Shown here in pieces: positions 45,235-54,275 of a stretch of DNA of 64,000 nt. The position numbers and the translations under genes were made by a program. Where the stretch lies: the NCBI GenBank assembly GCA_001897295.1, contig MKSN01000001.1:392011-456010 (forward strand), written 5' to 3'. The number at the start of each line of letters is the position of its first letter. Positions within the stretch are counted from its first letter, which is position 1. Under the pieces are notes generated by a model that made no database searches, was not told the origin of the DNA, and worked only from the letters and a program-made list of their open reading frames with translations. The DNA is from Candidatus Saccharibacteria bacterium 49-20 (GTDB lineage Bacteria > Patescibacteriota > Saccharimonadia > Saccharimonadales > Saccharimonadaceae).

Positions 45235-46062
45235 TCACCCCTTAACAGCGGCTTTCTTACGGGAAGAAACAGCAGGGGAGTGATCGGAATGGTCGGGGCC
45301 GTGATGCGACACGGCGAGGGATGTGAAAATAAGCGTCAGAATGAAGAATACGTATGCCTGGATGAACCCAATGAAGAGCTCGAACACCATAAAGAACGGC
45401 AGCACTACAGTGGCAAAGTAGCTCGTAAGCACGGCAATGATAATAAGAAGTACCTCACCCGCGAAAGCATTACCGAACAAACGGAGCGCAAGCGCCGTAC
45501 CGCGTGAAAATTCACCGATAAGTTCAAGAAATCCTTCGAAAGCGCCGATAGGGTCCTTGAATGGATTTTTTAAATAACGCTTGGCGTTACCCATTGAGCC
45601 AAGATATTTCACTGCATATATTTGTACTGTCACGATGGTAATAACAGCAAGGCCCAAAGTAAAGTTCAGGTCCGCGGTTACACTACGAATAAGTGGTACA
45701 TCATTCCACTTAATACTGTCGAGCCCAGGTAAGACACTGAGCCAGTAATTAATGAGGACTACAAAAAAGATCGTTACCGCAAGCGGAGTAATCTTTCGCG
45801 CAAGCTTCTTGTCGGGGATTACATCATCAATTTGCTTTAAAAGGCCCTCGAAGACCCACTGAACAAGTCCTACAAAGCGATTGTATTTGCCACGTTTTAC
45901 ACGGTTTGCGACAAACCAAAGAATCAGTACCGCCAAAAACGAACCGGCAATTCCCGTAAGCAACCCATTTGTGATGGGGAAGCCGCCTATATAAAATACC
46001 GGCTCGGCTGCAATCGAGATGTGAATGTCATTAGTTGATGCGGCAAATAGTCCAAAGTTCAT
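45235..46062 (-). CDS. atpB: ATP synthase a subunit
   Basis: The 275-residue membrane stator carries the essential Arg in LALRLFGNAFAGEVLL and the C-terminal helix FIGFIQAYVFFILTLIFTSLAV. It has an added His/Asp/Ser-rich tail and basic end (SSRKKAAVKG). Start overlaps the atpI-like stop by one base. Confidence 0.95.
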   Translation of the reverse strand: MNFGLFAASTNDIHISIAAEPVFYIGGFPITNGLLTGIAGSFLAVLILWFVANRVKRGKYNRFVGLVQWVFEGLLKQIDDVIPDKKLARKITPLAVTIFFVVLINYWLSVLPGLDSIKWNDVPLIRSVTADLNFTLGLAVITIVTVQIYAVKYLGSMGNAKRYLKNPFKDPIGAFEGFLELIGEFSRGTALALRLFGNAFAGEVLLIIIAVLTSYFATVVLPFFMVFELFIGFIQAYVFFILTLIFTSLAVSHHGPDHSDHSPAVSSRKKAAVKG

Positions 46063-46334
46063 TATTTCAACGGTTTCCTTACGTCACGTAGTTGCACCGC
46101 AATAAGCAGAGCACTCGCGACAACTCCAAGAACAAGACACACAATGGTAGCGATTGGTGCGATATTGAGCCAGTGGTCAATACCTATACCAAGGAATACC
46201 CCTCCAAGTGTTGGAAGAAACGCCCTCCAGGTAGTGTCAAGTGCAGTGATGAAAATCAACATTGGTGCTGAAATTCCCGACTGCGGCTTGGTCGTCCGGC
46301 CTGGTTTCGGTTGCGGTCGAGGCGACTCGGTCAT
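46062..46334 (-). CDS. AtpI/AtpZ-like membrane protein
   Basis: The 90-residue protein has a Pro/Arg/Lys-rich N terminus and two helices (TWRAFLPTLGGVFLGIGIDHWL and TIVCLVLGVVASALLIAVQL). Position at the head of the ATP synthase operon and the two-helix layout match AtpI/AtpZ, which aid c-ring assembly. TATGAT lies eight bases before the ATG, so this is where the atp operon mRNA should start. Confidence 0.75.
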   Translation of the reverse strand: MTESPRPQPKPGRTTKPQSGISAPMLIFITALDTTWRAFLPTLGGVFLGIGIDHWLNIAPIATIVCLVLGVVASALLIAVQLRDVRKPLK

Positions 46335-46394
46335 ACTCAGGTATCATACCAGATTTCTTTAGGCATGGGTAGTGCCATCTTCTACTACTATGCG

Positions 46395-49300
46395 CTAATT
46401 AATCGAGCTAATCGTAAAAGAGCCACTAGCATTAAATCTATAGATTGTATAAGCGGTTGAATCAACTGTCACGTTTGTAATAGTAGGAGAGCCGGTAGTT
46501 GTGATGGTCATCGAGCCAGTTTTCACTCGAACAATTACGACACCTGAACCCCCAGAACCTGCAGAACCGCCGCCGCCTCCACCTGTATTTGCGCCTGCAT
46601 TAGTGCTAGCACCACCAGAGACACCCCCATCAGTTGCAGCTCCAAGATATCCATTTCCTGCAGTATTACTACCGCCGCCTCCACCCGCAAAGGAGAGTCG
46701 ACTGCCTGTTATATATGTAATGAATCCGGCACCACCATTTCCTGCAACGGTCGTGTTGGCGTTCACTCCTGAACCTCCGGCACCACCACCACCGCCACCT
46801 TTGGCCGCGCCTCCTTGATCGGCGGCAGTTCCTGCTCCACCAGCATAACCTTGGCCGGATACGCCCGACCCACCAGGCTCACGGCCAGCAGAACTTGGAC
46901 CAGCACCACCACCACCGGAACCACCACTGCTTGCAACGGGTCCATTGTCTCGAGAAGCACCACCACCTCCACCCGTCGCGGAGTACGACCCAAATGAACT
47001 ATTTCCACCATTTTGGCCGCGTGCCGCTGTAGTAGTGCCTGTATTAGTTCCGATTACACCGCCCGCGCCAATAGTCACCGTGTAAGTTCCTGTTCCAAGT
47101 TGTAACTCAGGAAGATATCGCACGCCGCCACCGCCGCCGCCTCCAGCCGCATTTGATCCGCCGCCACCACCGCCGCCTACTACAAGTAGGTCAAGGGTTG
47201 TAGGGCGGGGAATCTCATCAGGGCTGGGCCTAAACGATTCCTCGTACGCACGAATGTCTTCAGTTGTAGCGTTCGTTCCATAGGTTGAGATTGTTGTACC
47301 AACCCATGAACGGTCGGTGCGCGTAAGTACCTGACCTGTGTCTTTTACCACTACCGAAACAGCTGCACCAGAAGGGTTAGGTGTTGCCGCCGCGTTAAAT
47401 GTGCGGACCGCAATATGGTGTCGACCCGGAGTAATGGTCATTGTCTGCTGGTTAATAGCCGACCACGGTGAGTTCTGAATCACCATTTCGCCGTCCATAA
47501 AGACGCTACAGTCGTCGTCACAGAGTGTAGAGACCTGGACCTCGGTCGGTGTTGATACATAAAAGTCTTTACTGTCACGCATGTAGAAAGAGGCTGGGGC
47601 AGGGCAGGCCGCCGCACATCCACTCACTGTCGGGCTAATCATACCCGTAAACAGGTCACCCTGTGTCGTTTGCCACGCCGAGCTCGCTTGCTGGGCGGTT
47701 GGATTTTGATAGTCGGTTACTGGCACCCAGAAGGCCGGGTCGGCATCGAAATCGGGCTGAGAAAAGTGGACACTACTACCCGAACTCACGCGCCAGCTTG
47801 AATCGGTCGCAAGAATCGGCGCCGCACCACTTCGCTGTAACGCTGCGGTAAACCGTGCCGCCCTTGGTTGCAAAGTGAGGTTGGTCATCTGAACCGTTGC
47901 CGTGTGACAGCCTACAGCAAGGTTTACAGCATTGGTCGCCGATGGACCCTTTGCGGTAGTAATAAGCGCGCCGTCAATGTACATCGCGACCACGGTACTC
48001 GGAGAATCCGTAATAGCGGAGAAATTATAGCTTCCAGATTCCTGTACAGTGAAGTCTTTCCTAAAATACATCTTTCCAGCGGCTAGGTTAGTATCAAGCA
48101 TCGTAATTGTTTGAGCGCTCGATGCATTCGCAAGTGTTTGTTGCGTCGAGCTTACAATCGCATTTTGCCAGCCGAGTGAGCTTGCCGCTGCACCGGAACA
48201 TAGGTCGGGAACAACCGCTGACTGCACTGCAGGTTGGCGATACGTACGCCAAACTTCTCCCGTAGAGCTACGGAGTAACTCTACGTAGCCACTGTTTGGA
48301 ATTGTCATTGCACGTCCATTCGAATCAACACTAGGTTTCGTCACTCTAAATGAACTTCGAAGATTATCGTCAACAGTAACTGAACAGCGTGGGTCGGTTG
48401 GACAACTCGAGTTTGTAACTGAAAGGACGTTAAAAGTTCCGCCGCTATTAAAGACATGCACCCTATAGCCATTTGAGTTGTACACCTGACTACCTCCCGT
48501 AGCAGTGACTGATCCGTTATAAGGGTAGGCGATAATCACGACACCAGAGCCTCCTGCACCACCATTGCCACTTGCATAGCACCAGCCGCCGCCGCCACCG
48601 CCACCGCTATTGGCGAGGCCAGCAAGCCCTACATCGCTACCGCGACCACCACCACCTAAGCCTCCCTTGGTGAAAGTTGCGCCACAAGACCCCACCGACG
48701 TGCCACCACCGCCACCACCGCCATAATAGACAGCAGCACCTGTAATTGTACTAAGAAGGCCAGGACCGCCGTCACCCCCAGTAGGGCTTCCAGTTGTATT
48801 GGTATTCATACCAGGTCCACCCGCGCCACCGCCGCCAGTTGCCGTTTGGGCGACCGCACCAGAAAGAGAACCCCCAGCATATCCTTGTCCAAGCGTAGGT
48901 GATCCGGGGCCATATGTGCCGTAATAATTCTGGCCGCCGCCGCCCGAACCACCAGAGAGACCAGCAGCTCCCGAATTACCTCCGGCGGAGTATCCACCAC
49001 CACCACCACCGATTGCAACCCAGCCATTAAAGCTTGAGTTTGCACCGTTTCGTCCAATAGCCTGATTACCCGGTGCAGCGCCACCGGCGCCCACGACAAC
49101 CGAATACGAGCCCGTTGAAAGGGAGAAGTCATCCTGTGTGATGACACCACCACCACCACCGCCGCCACCCGTTGATCCACCACCAGATCCACCACCAGCA
49201 ACGACGAGTGCCCTGAAAGGACTATCTCCGAGGGAGTTATTGCCAGCACAGTCACTACTTGGTGTGAGTGGCTTATTATCAGTCCAAAGTGGCACATTAC

Positions 49301-49505
49301 CGTTTTGTGCAAGACACGCTTTTGCATACGCAACACCAGCTTCGCCAGCGGCCTTTGCAAGCTGCTCATAATACTGCGTTTTAAGCGTAGTGCGTACCGC
49401 AGTCACCGAAGAAACAGACACAGCTAAAATAGTCAGCATTACAACCGACGCTATCAGCACCGTTGGAAGCGCAAACCCACCTCTGTGATTAAGTCTTTTT
49501 TGCAT
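46395..49505 (-). CDS. Giant glycine-rich pilin-like surface protein
   Basis: The 1036-residue protein starts with a prepilin-like segment (RGGFALPTVLIASVVMLTIL), lacking Glu5 of major pilins as in PilX/GspK-type minor pilins. Two long glycine-rich domains follow (about residues 100-345 and 770-975; blocks such as AGGGGGGGSNAAGGGG and GNGGAGGSGVVIIAYPY), which alternate Gly runs with short beta strands as in ALK-type Gly-rich domains. Between them lie beta domains with Cys pairs (CSGAAAS, STLCDDDCS). It is probably a pilus-tip adhesin. A TACAAT box lies about 35 bases before the ATG. Confidence 0.78.
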   Translation of the reverse strand: MQKRLNHRGGFALPTVLIASVVMLTILAVSVSSVTAVRTTLKTQYYEQLAKAAGEAGVAYAKACLAQNGNVPLWTDNKPLTPSSDCAGNNSLGDSPFRALVVAGGGSGGGSTGGGGGGGGVITQDDFSLSTGSYSVVVGAGGAAPGNQAIGRNGANSSFNGWVAIGGGGGGYSAGGNSGAAGLSGGSGGGGQNYYGTYGPGSPTLGQGYAGGSLSGAVAQTATGGGGAGGPGMNTNTTGSPTGGDGGPGLLSTITGAAVYYGGGGGGGTSVGSCGATFTKGGLGGGGRGSDVGLAGLANSGGGGGGGWCYASGNGGAGGSGVVIIAYPYNGSVTATGGSQVYNSNGYRVHVFNSGGTFNVLSVTNSSCPTDPRCSVTVDDNLRSSFRVTKPSVDSNGRAMTIPNSGYVELLRSSTGEVWRTYRQPAVQSAVVPDLCSGAAASSLGWQNAIVSSTQQTLANASSAQTITMLDTNLAAGKMYFRKDFTVQESGSYNFSAITDSPSTVVAMYIDGALITTAKGPSATNAVNLAVGCHTATVQMTNLTLQPRAARFTAALQRSGAAPILATDSSWRVSSGSSVHFSQPDFDADPAFWVPVTDYQNPTAQQASSAWQTTQGDLFTGMISPTVSGCAAACPAPASFYMRDSKDFYVSTPTEVQVSTLCDDDCSVFMDGEMVIQNSPWSAINQQTMTITPGRHHIAVRTFNAAATPNPSGAAVSVVVKDTGQVLTRTDRSWVGTTISTYGTNATTEDIRAYEESFRPSPDEIPRPTTLDLLVVGGGGGGGSNAAGGGGGGGVRYLPELQLGTGTYTVTIGAGGVIGTNTGTTTAARGQNGGNSSFGSYSATGGGGGASRDNGPVASSGGSGGGGAGPSSAGREPGGSGVSGQGYAGGAGTAADQGGAAKGGGGGGAGGSGVNANTTVAGNGGAGFITYITGSRLSFAGGGGGSNTAGNGYLGAATDGGVSGGASTNAGANTGGGGGGSAGSGGSGVVIVRVKTGSMTITTTGSPTITNVTVDSTAYTIYRFNASGSFTISSIN

Positions 49506-49630
49506 TGTTCACTTCAATCAATATTCTGGCATTTATTGTAGCACAAGCAGTATAATTATTGGCAGAGAATTACGTTTACTGTATAATGTATAGTGAAATA
49601 AGGTTTAGGGGAAACAAAGAAGGATAAAGT

Positions 49631-49924
49631 ATGAGCACCGATGCAGACACAAGCAGCACCACACCACAAGTAACTATCTACCGCACTAGCTGGTGCGCCT
49701 TTTGCCACACCGAAATGCAGTGGCTCGACCGCCTTGGCGTGCCGTATATAGCAAAAGATATCGAAGCCGACCAAGCCGCTCACGATGAGCTCATGGAAAA
49801 GATTAACGGAGACTTCCGTGGCGTCCCTGTCACCGATGTTGCCGGCGATATCATCCTTGGCTTCGACCGACCAAAACTCCAAGATGCCATTAAAACCCAT
49901 GGCCTTCAACCAGCTGACGCGTAG
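49631..49924 (+). CDS. Glutaredoxin/mycoredoxin-like thiol reductase
   Basis: The 97-residue protein has a thioredoxin fold with the active site WCAFC (Cys22-Cys25), then GVPYIAKDIEAD, RGVPVTDV (cis-Pro loop) and a C-terminal helix. Such enzymes reduce mixed disulfides; with W before the first Cys it resembles actinobacterial mycoredoxins. AAGGATAAAGT precedes the ATG. The frame continues without another stop after TAG 49922-49924 into the next gene. Confidence 0.82.
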   Translation: MSTDADTSSTTPQVTIYRTSWCAFCHTEMQWLDRLGVPYIAKDIEADQAAHDELMEKINGDFRGVPVTDVAGDIILGFDRPKLQDAIKTHGLQPADA

Positions 49925-49993
49925 TTCAAAGTAATCAAGAAAGGGGCCGTAGCAAACAACGTCATCCCATTTCCAACACCAGAACAGCCGCTC

Positions 49994-50026
49994 GACACTC
50001 CTGAGTCTACTCAGGAGTGTCTTTCG
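49994..50026 (+). terminator. Strong hairpin between glutaredoxin and the next gene
   Basis: ACACTCCTGAG (about 49995-50005) pairs perfectly with CTCAGGAGTGT (50010-50020) around TCTA, followed by CTTTCGTT. The 3' arm contains GGAG, the only Shine-Dalgarno-like site for TTG 50027. Confidence 0.6.
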
Positions 50027-50503
50027 TTGGCGAAGATGATCGACGAGCAAGTGGACCGATGGGGAGCCTATGCACGCCGAGCACACATGCCGATGGGGCG
50101 TCATGGATCTATCGCAAAGCAAATCCACGATGATAGCCAGCCCCTTGAACATGAACCAATTAATTATATGGAGCAGGCGGGATTTGGCGGCGACATGACG
50201 CGCGAAGAGGCGAAGCTACGCATGGCCTACGAAAGGCGGCGACAAGTCCTGTCAAAATGGGCACTTCTCGAAACCCTCGATGACCGCCGCGCGCAAAACG
50301 AAGGCTTAGTTGATTTTATGGATATAATCAAGAATTCTACGGAACACCCAGGCGTACCTGATGAATATCGTTTTGCAATCCGCGCGCTGCGTCGCCTCTA
50401 TATCGTGCGCGAGCAATTGGCCACCAAAATCGGCCGCGTCTCAACGCTTGATGTCTCGCCGTATGCCCAGATTACCGTCGCGATTGGCGAAGATGTATCC
50501 TAA
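50027..50503 (+). CDS. Soluble helical protein of unknown function
   Basis: The 158-residue protein is charged and mostly helical (MTREEAKLRMAYERRRQVLS, RRAQNEGLVDFMDIIKN, RFAIRALRRLYIVREQLATK). No family recognised. The start is uncertain: TTG 50027, with a site inside the hairpin, or ATG 50036. The in-frame sequence upstream (to the glutaredoxin stop) also looks coding (VANNVIPFPTPEQP) but has no usual start codon. Confidence 0.55.
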   Translation: MAKMIDEQVDRWGAYARRAHMPMGRHGSIAKQIHDDSQPLEHEPINYMEQAGFGGDMTREEAKLRMAYERRRQVLSKWALLETLDDRRAQNEGLVDFMDIIKNSTEHPGVPDEYRFAIRALRRLYIVREQLATKIGRVSTLDVSPYAQITVAIGEDVS

Positions 50504-50529
50504 TCGAAGAAGTAGCTTATAATAAAAGC

Positions 50530-51387
50530 GTGACCGTATCATCTACTCGACCCACCACGCGGCGTCCCGCAACCCGCTCCGCAGTAAAACCAGCCCAAAA
50601 GGTAGCGACAAAGCCCACTATCGTCATGATTCATGGCTTCCGTGGCACGCACCATGGGCTTCTTCTGATCGCAAAATATCTCAAGGGGAGTGCGAACATT
50701 ATCATTCCCGATTTACCCGGTTTTGGGAAAGGTGCACGCCTTGCTAAATATGACCTTGAAAGTTACGTCGAATGGCTCCATAAGTTCATGCAGAAACAAT
50801 CATTCAAAACACCACCCGTACTGATGGGCCACTCTTTTGGGAGCATCGTCAGCGCAGCGTACGCCGAGAAGTATCCAAAAGCTATCAAAAAACTTGTGCT
50901 TGTAAATCCCATCGGAGCGCCTGCGCTTGATGGACCAAATAAATTCATGACGAAGCTTGCCGTCGCGTATTACAAGATTGGCGCAAAGTTACCCGATAAA
51001 GTTGCCTACACGTGGCTGGCCGCAAAGCCAGTCGTACGCATTATGAGCGTCACGATGGCAAAAACCCACGACAAGGGCCTGCGTACCTATATTCACCACC
51101 AGCATGACCGTTACTTTAGTCGCTTCCATAGCGCACAGTCAGTGCTTGAAGGCTTTACCACCTCGATTAGTCACAATGTGGGCGACTTCGCAAAGAAAAT
51201 ACCCGTACCGACACTCCTGATTGCAGGCTCGCTTGATGACATCACGCCACTCAGCGACCAGTATGCATTGGTCAAAAAATTCCCAAAGGGACAGCTCAAG
51301 GTTATTAGTAATGTAGGGCACTTAACCCACTACGAAACACCCGAACTCGTCGCAAAGTTAATTCAGGCGTTTCTTAAGTCGGTATAA
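50530..51387 (+). CDS. Alpha/beta-hydrolase fold protein
   Basis: The 285-residue protein starts at GTG 50530: TATAAT ends exactly six bases before it, a clear leaderless start. After about 30 disordered residues the hydrolase core begins: IVMIHGFRGTHHG (oxyanion), LMGHSFGSIVSAAY (nucleophile Ser in GHSFG), IAGSLDDITPLS (acid Asp) and NVGHLTHYETP (catalytic His). Substrate unknown. Its end overlaps the convergent glycosyltransferase gene by 25 bases. Confidence 0.83.
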   Translation: MTVSSTRPTTRRPATRSAVKPAQKVATKPTIVMIHGFRGTHHGLLLIAKYLKGSANIIIPDLPGFGKGARLAKYDLESYVEWLHKFMQKQSFKTPPVLMGHSFGSIVSAAYAEKYPKAIKKLVLVNPIGAPALDGPNKFMTKLAVAYYKIGAKLPDKVAYTWLAAKPVVRIMSVTMAKTHDKGLRTYIHHQHDRYFSRFHSAQSVLEGFTTSISHNVGDFAKKIPVPTLLIAGSLDDITPLSDQYALVKKFPKGQLKVISNVGHLTHYETPELVAKLIQAFLKSV

Positions 51388-52529
51388 ATCGCTTCAAAGC
51401 GATTAAGTGTTGATTCGAGGTCGTGACCGCGTGCAATGGCAAGGCTTTCTTCTGACATCGCTTGACGGAGCGCATCGTTTTCAAGAATACGCTGAATACC
51501 ACGCGCAATTGCCTCGTCGTCGTCTTGTTCGGTAAGGTAGCCGTTACGCTCGTGTTGGCAGAGTTCGCGAAGCGCGCCCGCATCAACCGCAACAATTGGC
51601 TGGCCACTCGCCATCGCCTCGAGCGTTGCGATACTTTGAAGCTCAGCAGGGGATGGCATACAAAATACAGTCCCAATCTTGTGAAGCTCTACTAAGTCCT
51701 CGTCACTGACGCGGCCAGTAAGGGTCATCGAGCGTGAAATACCAAGTTCATGCGCCATTGACTGAAGCGTCGCACGCTCGGTTCCATCACCGACAATCAG
51801 TAGGTGAATGTTCGGCATCACTGATTGCACGCGAATAAATGCACGAAGAAGTACTGGAAGGTGCTTTTCGGCGTCGAGTCGACCTACATAGGCAACAATT
51901 GGCTGGTCTTTAGGGATATTAAACCGCTCGTAGACATCATCGGCGGCTTGACCGGGGGTGAATCGAGACAAGTCGATACCATTTGAAACCGCTTCCATCG
52001 GAGTAGTAATCTTGCCAACATCAAACATCTCAATCGCAGACTGTGTCGGCATTGTGATGTAGTCGGCCTTTGAGTGGAAGCGTGCACCATACGACTTCAG
52101 CATGTAGTTAATCGGGCGCGAAACCGGCGCCAAAAGGCGAAGGTTGTCCATAAGGTTTTCTGGCATTGCGTGGTTGGTACTGACAATTGGAATGCCATAC
52201 TTGTTGCCATATTTCATTGTTGCTTGGCCGATACCAAGAAGCATCTGAATATGGATTGCATCTGGGTCAAAGTCGTCAATAATCTTTTTCACCTCGCGTG
52301 ATGGATTCAACGAGATGCGGAAGTTCTGATAAAAAGGAAACGGTACCGAGACCGTTCGCGCAATCACATAATTGCCATCTACTTCTTTGTACCGTTTACC
52401 GGTTTGACTAGGGGCGATCACTAACACTTCGTGGCCATGCGCAGCCAGTCCTTGTGCAAGGTTTCGGCTAAAGGTGGCGACACCATTGATAGTCGGGTAG
52501 TGGAGGTCCGACGCGATTAATATCTTCAT
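51363..52529 (-). CDS. GT4-family glycosyltransferase
   Basis: The 388-residue GT-B enzyme begins KILIASDLHYPTINGVATFSRNLA and has VAYVGRLDAEKHLPVLLRAF, LTGRVSDEDLVELH and CMPSPAELQSIATLEAMASGQPIVAVDAGALRELC, the EX7E-type nucleotide-sugar site. It resembles mannosyltransferases acting on membrane lipids or diacylglycerol. On the minus strand TATAAT lies 10 bases before the ATG, at the edge of the hairpin element 52547-52693. Confidence 0.87.
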   Translation of the reverse strand: MKILIASDLHYPTINGVATFSRNLAQGLAAHGHEVLVIAPSQTGKRYKEVDGNYVIARTVSVPFPFYQNFRISLNPSREVKKIIDDFDPDAIHIQMLLGIGQATMKYGNKYGIPIVSTNHAMPENLMDNLRLLAPVSRPINYMLKSYGARFHSKADYITMPTQSAIEMFDVGKITTPMEAVSNGIDLSRFTPGQAADDVYERFNIPKDQPIVAYVGRLDAEKHLPVLLRAFIRVQSVMPNIHLLIVGDGTERATLQSMAHELGISRSMTLTGRVSDEDLVELHKIGTVFCMPSPAELQSIATLEAMASGQPIVAVDAGALRELCQHERNGYLTEQDDDEAIARGIQRILENDALRQAMSEESLAIARGHDLESTLNRFEAIYTDLRNA

Positions 52530-52546
52530 AATTTAGTTCATTATAG

Positions 52547-52693
52547 CATGGCTCGCGCAGGCCAGGTCTGGCTGCCTTTTCAAAGGACACTTTCGCGTAG
52601 CCCAAGGCTCTTAAGGCGTAGAGACCCTTAAGAGTCGTGGCGCGAAGCAAGTTCCGTGAAAACGGCAGTCAGACCTGGCCTGCGCGAGCCATG
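52547..52693. repeat. Large covarying hairpin element, copy 1
   Basis: The outer arms 52547-52570 and 52670-52693 are perfect complements over 24 bases and continue with a G-T pair and CTGCC/GGCAG. The inside goes on pairing, up to an apical stem CTTAAGG/CCTTAAG around a 9-base loop. On the minus strand the core aligns with 61113-61234: both share CCGTTTTCACG, CTTAAGGGTCTCTACG, CCTTAAG and CTTTGAAAAGG. Several positions differ in both partners of a pair. It fills the whole gap between the two divergent glycosyltransferase promoters. Confidence 0.8.
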
Positions 52694-52709
52694 ATAAAAT
52701 CAAACATAT

Positions 52710-53774
52710 ATGAAGCTATTTTTTGACGCTCGGTACACCCGAACCGACTACCATGATGGGATCAGCCGCTACTCAGCAGAGCTTGGCAATGCATTGGCAA
52801 AGCTAACGCCAGTAACTTTTTTGATTTCCGAAGATGGGCAGAAAAAATGGTTTCCTAGTGACGCAGAGTTTATAAAAATTCATGCGGGTACTTCCATCAA
52901 AGAACCGTGGACCGCGCGCATTCTTAATAAGTACAAACCAGACGTGGTGTATAGCCCAATGCAGACAATTGGCACCAAAGGACGCAAATACAAATCAGTA
53001 CTGACCCCGCAAGATATGATCTACTATCGCCACCCAAAAGCTCCTGGATTCCTGCCACTTCACGTGCGCATTGGTTGGTGGTTTTATCACCAAACCTACA
53101 TCCCGCAGCGCCTCATCCTTAAAGGTGGCGACTTGATCACAACGGTGAGTCACGCCTCAGCAAAAGACCTTAAGGACGCGGGCATGACGAAGCTTCCAAT
53201 TCATGTGGTTTACAACGCACCACAGCAATTTTCAAAGTTTCCGGTAACACACGAAAAAATCATAAAGAACATTGTCTTCATGGGCTCGTTTATGCCATAT
53301 AAAAACTCCGAAACCCTGATTAAAGGAATGGAGTGGCTTCCGGGACGCACACTCCACCTACTCAGTCGCATCGGCGCTAAACGCAAAGCCGAACTTGAAA
53401 AAATGATTCCAAAAGATGCGCAGGTGATATTTCATAATGGAGTCAGTGACGTTGAGTACGAAAAGCTCTTGGCAAGTAACGCGCTGCTTGCCACCGCGAG
53501 CCTCGACGAAGGCTTCGGCATTCCTGTCGCCGAAGCAATGGCGATGGGCGTCCCGGCGGTTATTAGCGACATTCCAGTCTTCCACGAGGTAGGAGCGGAC
53601 GGCGCACTCTATTTCAATCCACACGACCCTAAAGACTTCGCGAAGCAAGTACAAAAACTTGACGACATCGCTTTTCGCAAAGACCTTATTAAAAAAGGTC
53701 ACACCCAGGTCAATACGTTTAGTTGGGACGCCTCAGCAAAGGTCCTACTCGACGCCATCAAATCCGTGCTCTAA
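52710..53774 (+). CDS. GT4-family glycosyltransferase
   Basis: The 354-residue GT-B enzyme has DARYTRTDYHDGISRYSAEL at its N terminus, NIVFMGSFMPYKNSETLIKG and ATASLDEGFGIPVAEAMAMGVPAVISD, the second nucleotide-sugar motif. Likely substrate is a cell-envelope glycan or glycolipid. TAAAAT lies nine bases before the ATG. The gene is divergent from the other glycosyltransferase gene, separated only by the hairpin element and the two -10 boxes. Confidence 0.86.
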   Translation: MKLFFDARYTRTDYHDGISRYSAELGNALAKLTPVTFLISEDGQKKWFPSDAEFIKIHAGTSIKEPWTARILNKYKPDVVYSPMQTIGTKGRKYKSVLTPQDMIYYRHPKAPGFLPLHVRIGWWFYHQTYIPQRLILKGGDLITTVSHASAKDLKDAGMTKLPIHVVYNAPQQFSKFPVTHEKIIKNIVFMGSFMPYKNSETLIKGMEWLPGRTLHLLSRIGAKRKAELEKMIPKDAQVIFHNGVSDVEYEKLLASNALLATASLDEGFGIPVAEAMAMGVPAVISDIPVFHEVGADGALYFNPHDPKDFAKQVQKLDDIAFRKDLIKKGHTQVNTFSWDASAKVLLDAIKSVL

Positions 53775-53793
53775 TCTGTTACAATAGACCATT

Positions 53794-54258
53794 ATGGCCA
53801 CCAAGAAAAAGAAGCAATCAAAGCCACAGGCAATCGTCAATCGACGAGCTTCCTTTGATTACTCACTTGGCGATGACCTTACTGCGGGAATGGTGCTCAC
53901 AGGCCGCGAAGCTCGTGCGGCGCGTGATGGTCGCGTCCAACTAAAGGGATCTTTCGTCACGATTCGAAATGGTGAACTTTGGCTTAATAACGCTAGTTTC
54001 TCTCTTCTGCTCAACACAAAGGGCGCACACGAGACTTCTGTTGATACCTCACCGCGCAAACTCCTTGCAAGCCGCAAACAAATTAACGAACTCTACGAAC
54101 GAAAGCAAACCGGCATGTCCATCGTGCCACTTCGACTCCTGACACAAGGCCGTCACATCAAACTCGTCATCGCCCTCGGTAAGGGGAAAAAGAATTACGA
54201 CAAGCGCCAGGCCATCAAAAAGCGCGACCAAGAACGCGATGCGCGCGTCAAACTTTAA
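53794..54258 (+). CDS. smpB: SsrA-binding protein
   Basis: The 154-residue protein binds tmRNA for rescue of stalled ribosomes. Family segments: NRRASFDYSLGDDLTAGMVLTGREARAARDGRVQLKGSF and the basic C-terminal tail KGKKNYDKRQAIKKRDQERD. TACAAT ends eight bases before the ATG. Confidence 0.94.
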   Translation: MATKKKKQSKPQAIVNRRASFDYSLGDDLTAGMVLTGREARAARDGRVQLKGSFVTIRNGELWLNNASFSLLLNTKGAHETSVDTSPRKLLASRKQINELYERKQTGMSIVPLRLLTQGRHIKLVIALGKGKKNYDKRQAIKKRDQERDARVKL

Positions 54259-54275
54259 AGTGTTATCATAGATAT

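Noticed and set aside
46550-49200. Dense short repeats (CCACCACCGCC-like) that could suggest a CRISPR or satellite.
   Set aside because: They are codons for Gly runs in one continuous 1036-residue frame; there is no regular repeat-spacer spacing.
52590-52650. Similar short peptides (TLKGLYALRALGY and NLKGLYALRFFGY) encoded in the two hairpin elements.
   Set aside because: Changes between copies fall at all codon positions and are matched by changes in the pairing arm, so the peptide similarity follows from the conserved hairpin.
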